Shown here piece by piece: positions 37,811 through 45,942 of a stretch of 64,000 bases of DNA. The position numbers and the translations under genes were made by a program. Numbering within the stretch: position 1 is the first letter of the stretch; each line of letters opens with the position of its first letter. The stretch comes from Streptomyces dangxiongensis (GTDB lineage Bacteria > Actinomycetota > Actinomycetes > Streptomycetales > Streptomycetaceae). The notes beneath the pieces are model-generated. The model was not told where the DNA came from. It ran no database searches and saw only the letters and a list, made by a program, of their open reading frames with translations. The stretch is from positions 5,332,001-5,396,000 of the forward strand of contig NZ_CP033073.1 in assembly GCF_003675325.1 (NCBI RefSeq), given 5' to 3'.

Positions 37811-39193
37811 GTGGCCGCCGACAAGATCGACACCATCGTCAGCCTGAGCAAGCGCCGTGGCTTCGTTTTCCCGTGCAGTGAGATCTACGGCGGACAGCGT
37901 GCCGCCTGGGACTACGGACCGCTGGGTGTCGAGCTCAAGGAGAACATCAAGCGCCAGTGGTGGCGCTACATGGTGACGTCGCGCGAGGACGTGGTCGGCA
38001 TCGACTCCTCCGTCATCCTCGCCTCCGAGGTCTGGGTCGCCTCCGGCCACGTCGCCACCTTCACGGACCCGCTGACCGAGTGCACCTCGTGCCACAAGCG
38101 GTTCCGTGCCGACCACCTGGAAGAGTCGTACGAGGAGAAGAAGGGCCACGCCCCGGCGAACGGCCTGGCGGACGTCAACTGCCCGAACTGCGGCAACAAG
38201 GGCCAGTTCACCGAGCCCAAGCAGTTCTCCGGCCTGCTCTCCACCCACCTCGGCCCGACGCAGGACTCCGGCTCCGTCGCCTACCTGCGCCCCGAGACCG
38301 CCCAGGGCATCTTCACCAACTTCGCCCAGGTGCAGACCACTTCGCGCCGCAAGCCGCCGTTCGGCATCGCCCAGATGGGCAAGTCGTTCCGCAACGAGAT
38401 CACTCCTGGCAACTTCATCTTCCGCACCCGCGAGTTCGAGCAGATGGAGATGGAGTTCTTCGTCAAGCCGGGCGAGGACGAGCAGTGGCAGGAGTACTGG
38501 ATGGAGCAGCGCTGGGGCTGGTACACCGGGCTGGGCCTGCGTGAGGAGAACATGCGCTGGTACGAGCACCCGAAGGAGAAGCTCTCCCACTACTCCAAGC
38601 GCACCGCCGACATCGAGTACCGCTTCCAGTTCGGCGGCTCGGAGTGGGGCGAGCTGGAGGGTGTCGCCAACCGCACCGACTACGACCTCGGCGCCCACTC
38701 CAAGGCCTCCGGCCAGGACCTCTCCTACTTCGACCAGGAGGCCGGCGAGCGCTGGACGCCGTACGTCATCGAGCCCGCGGCGGGCGTCGGCCGCACCATG
38801 CTGGCCTTCCTGCTCGACGCCTACGTCGAGGACGAGGCGCCCAACGCCAAGGGCAAGATGGAGAAGCGGACGGTGCTGCGCCTCGACCACCGTCTGGCCC
38901 CGGTGAAGGTGGCCGTCCTCCCGCTGTCGCGCAACCCGGAGCTGTCCCCGAAGGCCAAGGGCCTCGCACAGGCGCTGCGCCAGAACTGGAACATCGACTT
39001 CGACGACGCGGGCGCCATCGGCCGCCGCTACCGCCGTCAGGACGAGATCGGTACGCCGTACTGCGTCACCGTCGACTTCGACACGCTCGAGGACAACGCG
39101 GTGACCGTGCGCGAGCGCGACACCATGAAGCAGGAGCGCGTGTCCCTCGACCAGATCGAGGGCTACCTCGCCAGCCGCCTGCTGGGCTGCTGA
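37811..39193 (+). CDS. glyS: Glycyl-tRNA synthetase
   Basis: The protein is 460 residues, the alpha2-type class II glycyl-tRNA synthetase. Motif 1 region, a zinc-ribbon insertion (CTSCHKRF ... CPNCGNKG), motif 2 ([26 protein letters not shown]) and motif 3 ([16 protein letters not shown]) are all visible. The C-terminal anticodon-binding domain spans about 365-460. It charges tRNA-Gly. The GTG start is preceded by GAAGAGAG. It is divergent from znuA and ends before a very strong hairpin. Confidence 0.97.
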   Translation: MAADKIDTIVSLSKRRGFVFPCSEIYGGQRAAWDYGPLGVELKENIKRQWWRYMVTSREDVVGIDSSVILASEVWVASGHVATFTDPLTECTSCHKRFRADHLEESYEEKKGHAPANGLADVNCPNCGNKGQFTEPKQFSGLLSTHLGPTQDSGSVAYLRPETAQGIFTNFAQVQTTSRRKPPFGIAQMGKSFRNEITPGNFIFRTREFEQMEMEFFVKPGEDEQWQEYWMEQRWGWYTGLGLREENMRWYEHPKEKLSHYSKRTADIEYRFQFGGSEWGELEGVANRTDYDLGAHSKASGQDLSYFDQEAGERWTPYVIEPAAGVGRTMLAFLLDAYVEDEAPNAKGKMEKRTVLRLDHRLAPVKVAVLPLSRNPELSPKAKGLAQALRQNWNIDFDDAGAIGRRYRRQDEIGTPYCVTVDFDTLEDNAVTVRERDTMKQERVSLDQIEGYLASRLLGC

Positions 39194-39214
39194 CCCCGGC
39201 CGAACCGGCCACCC

Positions 39215-39253
39215 GGCCCGCCCGTCGCCCGGACTCCGGGCGACGGGCGGGCC
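39215..39253 (+). terminator. Terminator hairpin after glyS
   Basis: Two perfect 19-base arms beginning GGCCCGCCCGTCGCC meet around a single base, about 20 bases after the glyS stop. This is one of the most stable hairpins in the window. Confidence 0.85.
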
Positions 39254-39375
39254 TCGTGCCGTCCGGGCTGCCGGCCGGGCCCTGCGCTGTCCCAGGCCTG
39301 CCCGGCGGCCACCCTCCTCGGCCCCCTCGCGGTGGCCGCCGGGCGGAGTTCGGTCAACGACCGTAGAGTGAAGAC

Positions 39376-40017
39376 GTGTCCAGCCCTCACCGGTCCCGCG
39401 CCGACCGCCGACGAGCCACCGAGGCGCGCATCCTCGACAGCGCCCGGGAGCTGTTCGCCGAGAAGGGCTTCGACCGCACCACCATCCGCGCGGTGGCGAC
39501 CGCGGCGGGCGTCGACCCGGCCCTGGTCATGCAGTACTTCGGCTCGAAGCGCGAGCTGTTCACCCGGGCCGCGCAGACGTTCCCCGCGCTGCCGACGGCC
39601 ACCGGCGCCGACGCCCTCGTCGAGCAGCTCCTTGCCGCGCTCGGCCTCGAACTCGGCGGTCTCCCCGAGGGCACGCTGGCGATGATGCGGTCCATGCTCA
39701 CCGACCCGGCAGTCGCCGACCACGTCCGGGACGCCCTCGGCCGGCGGATCGACGCCGTCGCCGCCGCCCTGCCCGCGGGTGCGGACCCCGAGCTGCGCGC
39801 CGCGCTGATCGTCACCAGCCTGCTGGGCGTCACCATCGGCCATCAGCTCCTCGGCCTGCCCCCGCTGAGCGACGCCCCGGCCGACCGCACCGCCGCGCTG
39901 CTCCGGCCGGCCCTCAGCGCCCTGGCGGAACCGCGGGAGGAGAACACGCCGGCCGACGGCACCGGGAACCGGCGCCGGCGGCCGAGCGGTCCGGTCAACG
40001 GCCCTGGAGCGCCTTGA
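39376..40017 (+). CDS. TetR-family transcriptional regulator
   Basis: The protein is 213 residues. The helix-turn-helix is in ILDSARELFAEKGFDRTTIRAVATAAGVDPALVMQYFGSKRELF (about 15-60). The C-terminal domain (about 65-190) is helical and typical of TetR_C with MMRSMLTDPAVADHVRDALGRRID. The last residues are Arg/Gly/Pro-rich. The start is GTG. Its 3' end overlaps the degraded chitinase gene on the other strand by 23 bases. No adjacent target gene is obvious. Confidence 0.87.
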   Translation: MSSPHRSRADRRRATEARILDSARELFAEKGFDRTTIRAVATAAGVDPALVMQYFGSKRELFTRAAQTFPALPTATGADALVEQLLAALGLELGGLPEGTLAMMRSMLTDPAVADHVRDALGRRIDAVAAALPAGADPELRAALIVTSLLGVTIGHQLLGLPPLSDAPADRTAALLRPALSALAEPREENTPADGTGNRRRRPSGPVNGPGAP

Positions 40018-40889
40018 CGTTGTCGCCGAACGTCCAGTTCTTCGAGCCGTCCCAGTTGAGCGACCACGTCATCAGGCCCTTGAGCGAGGTGCCGTAGTGC
40101 CGCCACGCCTGGGAGACCAGGGAGGGGGACATGTAGCCGCCGCCCGCGCCGGGCTGGGCGGGCAGCCCCGGGACCTGCTTGTCGTAGGGCACCCTGATCG
40201 TCGTGCCCTGCACCACCAGGCCCTTGTTCAGGCAGTCGGTCTGCGCGGTGAAGCCCTGCACCGTGCCCGCCGAGTAGGAGTCACCGGAACAGCCGTACAT
40301 GCCGCCGTTGTAGTACTGCATGTTCAGCCCACCACAGGCGGCCGTTGTCCGCGTACTTCTTGATGACCGGCAGGTACGCGCCCCAGATCGAGCCGTAGGT
40401 GATGCTGCCCCCGGTGACGTACGCGGTCTCCGGGGCCATCGTCAGGCCGAAGTCGGAGGGCATCTGGGCGAGGATGCCGTCGATGACGCGGATCAGGTTG
40501 GCCTGGGAGGCGGAGAGCTGCCCGATGTTCCCGCTGCCCGTGAGGCCCGTCTCGATGTCGATGTCGATGCCGTCGAAGTTGTACTTCTTCGGGATCGGCA
40601 CGACGGTCGACACGAAGCGGTCCGCGACCGCCGCCGCCAACGGCGTCCACCCACCCTTCGGCTGGACCCCGATCACCGACTCCCGCATCCCCGCCCACGG
40701 CTACAACGTGATCATCGCGGCCTCGCCGTCCCAGTTCTCCCAGTACCCCTTGAGCACCTTGCCCGCCGGCCGTGACTTCACCGCGCAGGTGTCGGCGGCG
40801 GAGGCGGTGGGCGCGGTGGCGACGGCGAGCGGGGCCAGGACGGCCGTGGTGACAGCGGCGGTGAGCAGGCGCAGCGTGCGGCGGAGCAT
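39995..40889 (-). pseudogene. Secreted GH18 chitinase, disrupted by inversion, deletion and frameshift
   Basis: Minus-strand pieces of a GH18 chitinase are in order but broken. A signal peptide and start (MLRRTLRLLTAAVTTAVLAP ... KGYWENWDG) is followed by the catalytic DGIDIDIETG, and the C-terminal part (MQYYNGGMYGCSG ... NWTFGDNVKALQGR). Between WENWDG and VADRFVST, the expected segment NGVHPPFGWTPITDSRIPAH is instead encoded on the plus strand at about 40630-40722, i.e. inverted, and the rest of the intervening segment is missing. One extra C near 40328-40330 shifts the frame before the C-terminal part. No functional enzyme can be made. I recall an intact chitinase next to glyS in S. coelicolor. 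Confidence 0.88.
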
Positions 40890-40963
40890 GCGGTCCTCCC
40901 GGTGGGGGTGCGGTGAGGTGAGGTGTCGTAGACATGACATGCGGGGGGTTACGACAGTGCGTC

Positions 40964-40996
40964 TGGTCCAGACCTTTCGTCAAGAGGTCTGGACCA
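40964..40996. promoter_or_regulatory. Two DasR-like (dre) sites as an inverted pair
   Basis: TGGTCCAGACCT and its exact reverse complement AGGTCTGGACCA are separated by nine bases. Each resembles the DasR-responsive element (core TGGTCTAGACCA) that controls chitinase and GlcNAc genes in Streptomyces. They lie 75-107 bases before the chitinase pseudogene start. Confidence 0.7.
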
Positions 40997-41032
40997 GGCT
41001 CCTGCGCCGAAGGTGACGTATGGAATGACAGA

Positions 41033-41054
41033 TGACAGATATTGAAATCTGTCA
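41033..41054. promoter_or_regulatory. Palindromic operator upstream of the AKR-TetR operon
   Basis: Perfect 8-base arms TGACAGAT and ATCTGTCA flank ATTGAA, with an extra TGACAGA just to the left. The AT-rich site lies 23-44 bases before the reductase start and is a strong candidate operator for the TetR encoded at the end of this operon. Confidence 0.6.
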
Positions 41055-41076
41055 GCCATCATGGCAGGGTGGAGGC

Positions 41077-42096
41077 ATGACGCTGCGAACCCGAAACCTC
41101 GGAACCACCGGCCCCCGTGTCTCCGCCCTCGGCCTGGGCTGCATGGGCATGTCCGCCCTCTACGGCGACGCCGACCGCGCGGAGTCCGTCGCGACCGTCC
41201 ACGCCGCCCTGGAAGCGGGCGTCACCCTGCTCGACACCGGCGACTTCTACGCCATGGGCCACAACGAGATGCTCGTCGGCGAGGCCCTGCGCACCGCCCC
41301 GCCGGCCCGCCGCGAACAGGCGCTGGTCAGCGTGAAGTTCGGCGCCCTGCGCGACCCGGCCGGCAACTGGATCGGCTTCGACGGCCGCCCCGCCGCCGTC
41401 CGCAACTTCGCCGCCTACTCCCTCCAGCGCCTGGGCGTCGACCACATCGACGTCTACCGCATCGCCCGCCTCGACCCGGAGGTGCCGATCGAGGAGACCG
41501 TCGGCGCCATAGCCGAACTGATCGAGAAGGGGTACGTCCGGCACGTCGGCCTCAGCGAGGTCGGCGCCGAGACCGTCCGGCGGGCCGCCGCCACCGCCCC
41601 CGTCGCCGACCTCCAGATCGAGTACTCGCTCCTGTCGCGCGGCATCGAGCAGGACATCCTGCCCACCACCCGCGAACTGGGCATCGGCATCACCGCCTAC
41701 GGGGTGCTCTCCCGCGGGCTCATCTCCGGCCACTTCTCCCGCGACCGGCGGCTGGCCGCGAACGACTTCCGCGCCCACTCGCCCCGCTTCCAGGGCGACA
41801 ACCTCCGGCACAACCTCGACCTGGTCGACGCCCTCCGCGCGATCGCCGAGCGGAAGGGCGCGACCGTCGCGCAGATCGCCATCGCCTGGGTCCTCTCCCG
41901 CGGCGAGGACATCGTGCCGCTGATCGGCGCCCGCACCCGCGAGCGGCTGACCGAGTCCCTGGGCGCCCTCGACGTCACCCTGGACGCGGCCGACCTCGCG
42001 GCGGTCGAGGAGGCCGTCCCCGCGGACGCCGCGGCCGGCGAGCGTTACCCGGCCGCGCAGATGGCACTCCTCGACAGCGAGCGCCGAACCCTTTGA
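41077..42096 (+). CDS. Aldo/keto reductase, missing catalytic His
   Basis: The protein is 339 residues, with family landmarks LGTTGPRVSALGLGCMGMS at the start, DTGDFYAMGHNE, HIDVYRIARLDPEVPIEETVGAIAELIEKGYVRHVGLSE and the C-terminal PLIGARTRERLTESLGAL. The tetrad residues Asp53, Tyr58 and Lys87 are present, but the family His (Y-x-x-H-R) is Ala130 (YRIAR). It may still reduce substrates poorly or have a binding role. It lies 17 bases ahead of a TetR gene in the same operon, after a palindrome. Confidence 0.85.
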   Translation: MTLRTRNLGTTGPRVSALGLGCMGMSALYGDADRAESVATVHAALEAGVTLLDTGDFYAMGHNEMLVGEALRTAPPARREQALVSVKFGALRDPAGNWIGFDGRPAAVRNFAAYSLQRLGVDHIDVYRIARLDPEVPIEETVGAIAELIEKGYVRHVGLSEVGAETVRRAAATAPVADLQIEYSLLSRGIEQDILPTTRELGIGITAYGVLSRGLISGHFSRDRRLAANDFRAHSPRFQGDNLRHNLDLVDALRAIAERKGATVAQIAIAWVLSRGEDIVPLIGARTRERLTESLGALDVTLDAADLAAVEEAVPADAAAGERYPAAQMALLDSERRTL

Positions 42097-42113
42097 CGGG
42101 TACGGTCTAGGGC

Positions 42114-42713
42114 ATGCCACCGACCAGCGAGACCCTGACCGCCGAGCGCATCCTCGAGGCGACCGAGGAGGTGCTGCGCCGCCACGGTCCGGCCAAGGCC
42201 ACCGTGGTCGACGTGGCCCGCGCGCTCGGCGTCAGCCACGGCAGCGTCTACCGGCACTTCCGGACGAAGGCGGCGCTGCGGGAGGCGGTCACGAAGCGGT
42301 GGCTGGACCGTACGTGCCGGTCGCTCGCCGGCACCGCGGCCGAGGACCGCGACCCGCAGGAGCGGCTGCGCGCCTGGCTCAAGGGGCTGTTCGACATCAA
42401 ACGCCGCAAGGCGCACGACGACCCCGAGCTGTTCGCCACGTACGGGGTGCTGGCCACGGAGAGCGGGACGGTGGTCGGCGAGCACATAGCCGACCTGACC
42501 GCCCAACTGACCGGGATCATCACGGCGGGGAACGCGTCGGGAGTCTTCTCGGTGCCCGACCCGGCCGCCGCGGCGCGTGCCGTCTTCTACGCCACCATCC
42601 GCTTCCACAACCCGTGCCACGCCGGGGAGTGGCGGCGCTCCGGCGTCGAGGAGGAGTTCCAGGACGTGGTGGACCTGCTGGTGCGCGGCCTGTCCGCACC
42701 CGTCACGCCGTGA
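42114..42713 (+). CDS. TetR-family regulator
   Basis: The protein is 199 residues. The helix-turn-helix region is ILEATEEVLRRHGPAKATVVDVARALGVSHGSVYRHFRTKAALREAV (about 12-60). The C-terminal part (about 70-190) is helical with a TetR_C-like YGVLATESGTVVGEHIADLTAQLTG. It follows the aldo/keto reductase after 17 bases and probably represses the operon by binding the palindrome upstream, releasing when a substrate of the reductase or another ligand is present. Confidence 0.87.
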   Translation: MPPTSETLTAERILEATEEVLRRHGPAKATVVDVARALGVSHGSVYRHFRTKAALREAVTKRWLDRTCRSLAGTAAEDRDPQERLRAWLKGLFDIKRRKAHDDPELFATYGVLATESGTVVGEHIADLTAQLTGIITAGNASGVFSVPDPAAAARAVFYATIRFHNPCHAGEWRRSGVEEEFQDVVDLLVRGLSAPVTP

Positions 42714-42895
42714 TCCGCCAGAGGTCCCTCATCAGCGGGGTCGGCGTGGGACCGGCCATCGCGACCTGGGTGAGCTGGCCGCCGTAGCCCCAGCCCTGTC
42801 CTCCGGGAACAGCCGGCCGATCTCCCGCTGCCCGGCGCGTGCAGTGCGGTCATGGTCATGTCCTCGGTCTCCCGGTGGGCGATCGACGGCGCTGG

Positions 42896-43171
42896 TCACC
42901 CCCCGGGGTTCGGCCCCTCGACGCGTGCGAGGCCGTCGTCACCGCTCCGCCCGGCATCCGGCTCCCTGGTGAGCCGGGTCGCGAGGTGGTAGGCGACGGT
43001 GACGTCCTGGTACTCCTGACCGGGGGCGACCGTGTCCGGCAGGTGGGTGCGGTCGCTGTGGCTCGTCGACTCTCGCTCCCCGGTGCCGGGGAAGCGGACG
43101 GCTGTCCGGGGTTCCCGCGTGAAGCGGAGCCGTTCGGCGTGGACCGTCGACCGGAACAAGATGTCCCCCAC
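42896..43171 (-). CDS. Small uncharacterised protein, partner of the 11-mer repeat protein
   Basis: The 91-residue protein (ILFRSTVHAERLRFTREPRT) is beta-rich in its first two-thirds, with RFPGTGER and VAYHLATRLTREPD, then a Gly/Asp tail. The same form occurs as a stand-alone small protein in Streptomyces, as I recall, with no known function. The GTG start has GGAG five bases upstream. It begins 27 bases after the end of the repeat-protein gene on the same strand, so the two form an operon. Confidence 0.65.
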   Translation of the reverse strand: MGDILFRSTVHAERLRFTREPRTAVRFPGTGERESTSHSDRTHLPDTVAPGQEYQDVTVAYHLATRLTREPDAGRSGDDGLARVEGPNPGG

Positions 43172-43198
43172 CGGGCTCCCGGCTCCCGCGCCTCGCGT

Positions 43199-44158
43199 TC
43201 AGGGCGGCTCCTCCGGCTCCCTGGCGGTACGAGGGCGACCGGACCTCGGCGGGAGCTTCCCGTCCTCTCCGCGCACCCGGCGCGTGCGGGTGCCGCCCTG
43301 GCTCCGGCCGGCTCGGCCCCGCTCTCCCTCCGCGCCCTTGCGCGCCGCACGCGGCTCGGCCGGTTCTGCCCGTTCCGCGGTGGCGTCCGCCGTCTCCGCA
43401 GCGTCCGCGACGGCGTGGCCGCCGCCCCGCACCGTGTCGCCTGCCGCTTCCGTCACACCCGCGGCCTGTTCGGCCACGCTCCCGGCGGTGCCGCCCACCG
43501 CCCTGCCGGCGCTTCCGACGGCCCGGCTCGTCTCATGGCCGACGTCCTCCACCGCGCGCCCGGCACCACCGCCCACGTCCTGAACGGCCCTCCCGGCTCC
43601 CTGCCCGACATCCTGCGCCACGGAGCCGACGCCCCGGCCCACGTCCTGGACGGCAGCCCCGGCGCCCTGCCCCACATCCTGTACGGCGGACCCGACTCCA
43701 CCCCCCGCCAGCTCGTGCAGGATCTCCGGGTTGCGATCGAGCGTGGTGAGCACTCGGTCGATGATCTGTGCGACGTGGTGGAGACGCACCTTGAGCTGGG
43801 CCTGTGCCTCGACGCCCGAGATGCCCAGGTGCACCCGGCCGAGCGTGACGTCGGCGCCCACATTCAGTTTGAGCAGGTCCAGCACCTCGGCCTGGAGCGA
43901 GACATGTGCCCGCAGGTCCTCGACGTCCAGGTCGAGCTGGTCCACCTTCAGGACCGGAACGTCGAGGAAGACGTCAGGGCTCGTACCGGCCGCGTCCTCC
44001 TCGTCGTAGGACACCGGCTGCTCTTCGTCCGCTGCCGGCTCCTCGTCGTAGGCCTCGGGGTCGGCGTACTCGTCACCGTCCTCGGCGTCGGGTTCGTCAC
44101 CGTACTCGTCGTCGTGCTCCTCGACGGAGCCCTCGTCGTTCTCGGCGTTGCCGCGCAT
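43199..44158 (-). CDS. Acidic-to-basic protein with five 11-residue repeats
   Basis: The 319-residue protein has an acidic N-terminus (residues 8-55 mostly Asp/Glu), then a conserved domain (about 60-150: VFLDVPVLKVDQLDLDVEDL ... ISGVEAQAQLKVRLHHVAQI). Five repeats follow with D-V-G at 161, 172, 183, 194 and 205, an exact period of 11 residues ([AV]V[QE]DVGxGAGxA). A further Gly/Ala helix-forming stretch and an Arg-rich basic tail (about 270-319) complete it. Hendecad repeats are seen in LEA, apolipoprotein and synuclein-type amphipathic helices. The ATG at residue 1 has GGAGG seven bases upstream. Function unknown. Confidence 0.75.
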   Translation of the reverse strand: MRGNAENDEGSVEEHDDEYGDEPDAEDGDEYADPEAYDEEPAADEEQPVSYDEEDAAGTSPDVFLDVPVLKVDQLDLDVEDLRAHVSLQAEVLDLLKLNVGADVTLGRVHLGISGVEAQAQLKVRLHHVAQIIDRVLTTLDRNPEILHELAGGGVGSAVQDVGQGAGAAVQDVGRGVGSVAQDVGQGAGRAVQDVGGGAGRAVEDVGHETSRAVGSAGRAVGGTAGSVAEQAAGVTEAAGDTVRGGGHAVADAAETADATAERAEPAEPRAARKGAEGERGRAGRSQGGTRTRRVRGEDGKLPPRSGRPRTAREPEEPP

Positions 44159-44312
44159 CGCCACGCCTCCGCGGTTCTGGCATGTGTTTCGACCAATTTT
44201 GATCCACTATGGTCATGGATGCGAGGTCAGTGCCGCCCGTCCGGGCAAGGGCGGTGGCCGCCAGGCGTGCTCGGCGGGTTCGCCGAACTCGGCAGAGTCG
44301 GGCCGACGCGGT

Positions 44313-45770
44313 TCAGGGGCGGCCCGGAGCCCCCACGGGCTCGCGTGGTTCCGTCGGCACCAGGTCGGCGGCCGTGCGTTCGGCCGTGCGGCGGGCCCAC
44401 CGGCCGCTGGTCAGGAGGCCGAGGACCAGGACGGCCAGGCCGCAGCCGGCGAGGGTCCACCAGCCGGGGCGGGCGGCGGAGACGAACGTGTGCCGGTACG
44501 TCGACGAGCCGATGCCGGACGCCAGGAGCGCGCCGATCACCGCGACGCCGAGCGTCTGGCCCAACTGGCGGCTGGTGGAGGCGACGGCCGCGGCGACGCC
44601 GGCCTGCGCCCGGGGCATGCCCGAGACAGCCGTGTTGGTGATCGGCGCGTTCACGAAGCCGAAGCCGATGCCGAAGAGGACGTAGCCGGCCAGGCGGGCG
44701 GCGCCGGTGGTCTGCGCGTCGAACGCGGCGAACAGGACGGCGCTCGCGGTCATCGCCGTACCGGCCACCACGAGGGGCAGGCGGGGGCCGCGGCTGCCGA
44801 CCAGACGGCCGGACAGGGGCGCGCACAGGAACGTCGGCACGGCCATCGGGAGCATCCACAGGCCGGCGTGCAGCGCGTCGAGGCCGCGCACGTTCTGGAG
44901 GTACAGGGTGGACAGGAACAGGAAACCGCCCAGGGCCGCGAACGCGCTGATCGCGATGACGGTGGCCCCGCTGAACGGCGCCGAGCGGAAGAAGCGCAGG
45001 TCGATGAGGGGTTCGTCGCGACGGGGCTCGTACCGCAGCAGGGCCAGCAGGGCCGCCACGGCGATCACGGCGAACGGCGCCACCGTGCCGGCGCCCGCGG
45101 GCGCCTCGATGATCGCGTACGTCAGCGAGCCGAACAGCGCGATCACCAGTAGCTGGCCGACCGGGTCGGGGCGGCGGGCCCTGGGCGCGCGGGACTCGGG
45201 GACGAAGCGGAGGGTGAGCAGGAGGGCGGTGAGGCCGACCGGGAGGTTGACCCAGAAGATGGCGCGCCAGCTCACCGACTGCACCAGCAGGCCACCGACC
45301 AGCGGGCCGGCCGCCATGGATATGCCGACCACGGCGCCCCACACGCCGATCGCACGGGCGCGTTCCCGGGCGTCGGTGAAGGTGTTGGTGATGATCGACA
45401 TGGCGACCGGGTTGAGCATCGAGCCGCCCACCGCCTGGACCATGCGGAACACGATGAGGAGTTCCAGGTTCGGGGCGAGGGAGCAGAGCAGTGAGCCGAT
45501 GGAGAACACGACCAGGCCGGCCATGAAGACGCGTTTGCGGCCGATCCGGTCGGCGGTGGAGCCGGCGAGCATGAGCAGGGAGGCCAGGACGAGCGTGTAC
45601 GCGTCGATGGTCCACTGGAGGCCGGACGTGTCGGCGTGCAGGTCGCGCTGCATGGAGGGCAGTGCCACGTTCAGCGCGGTGTTGTCCAGGCTCACGATCA
45701 GCAGGCTCATGCAGCAGATCGCGAGCACGAGCAGACGTCGGCGATGGCTCAGCTCGGGCATGCGCTCCAT
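44313..45770 (-). CDS. MFS drug exporter, EmrB/QacA type
   Basis: The protein is 485 residues with about 14 helices. It opens LLVLAICCMSLLIVSLDNTALNVALPSM, with Motif A GSTADRIGRKRVFMAGLVVFS and motif C GAVVGISMAAGPLVGGLLVQ. It is expected to export hydrophobic compounds by proton antiport. An ATG three codons inside (MPEL) is an alternative start, as GGAG lies just before it. The AT-rich divergent gap to dusB contains GTTAAC and a TATCG/CGATA pair that may be regulatory. No regulator gene is adjacent. Confidence 0.88.
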   Translation of the reverse strand: MERMPELSHRRRLLVLAICCMSLLIVSLDNTALNVALPSMQRDLHADTSGLQWTIDAYTLVLASLLMLAGSTADRIGRKRVFMAGLVVFSIGSLLCSLAPNLELLIVFRMVQAVGGSMLNPVAMSIITNTFTDARERARAIGVWGAVVGISMAAGPLVGGLLVQSVSWRAIFWVNLPVGLTALLLTLRFVPESRAPRARRPDPVGQLLVIALFGSLTYAIIEAPAGAGTVAPFAVIAVAALLALLRYEPRRDEPLIDLRFFRSAPFSGATVIAISAFAALGGFLFLSTLYLQNVRGLDALHAGLWMLPMAVPTFLCAPLSGRLVGSRGPRLPLVVAGTAMTASAVLFAAFDAQTTGAARLAGYVLFGIGFGFVNAPITNTAVSGMPRAQAGVAAAVASTSRQLGQTLGVAVIGALLASGIGSSTYRHTFVSAARPGWWTLAGCGLAVLVLGLLTSGRWARRTAERTAADLVPTEPREPVGAPGRP

Positions 45771-45942
45771 CGTACGCCGATATCGATAGTGCGGTTAACT
45801 AATGAGCGATACATCGTCTTTGCCGGTGCGGTACGTCGTCCGCGCCGGCCGGTGGCCGACGGCCCCAGGCGGGCGGGTGACGCGCGCGGTGAGGGACAAT
45901 GGGTGTTCGCCCTGTGCCGTACGTCCGTCCCGGAGCCCCTCG

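Noticed and set aside
40399..41016. A separate plus-strand gene over the chitinase region
   Set aside because: Its only recognisable part is the inverted chitinase segment; the remainder is antisense of chitinase.
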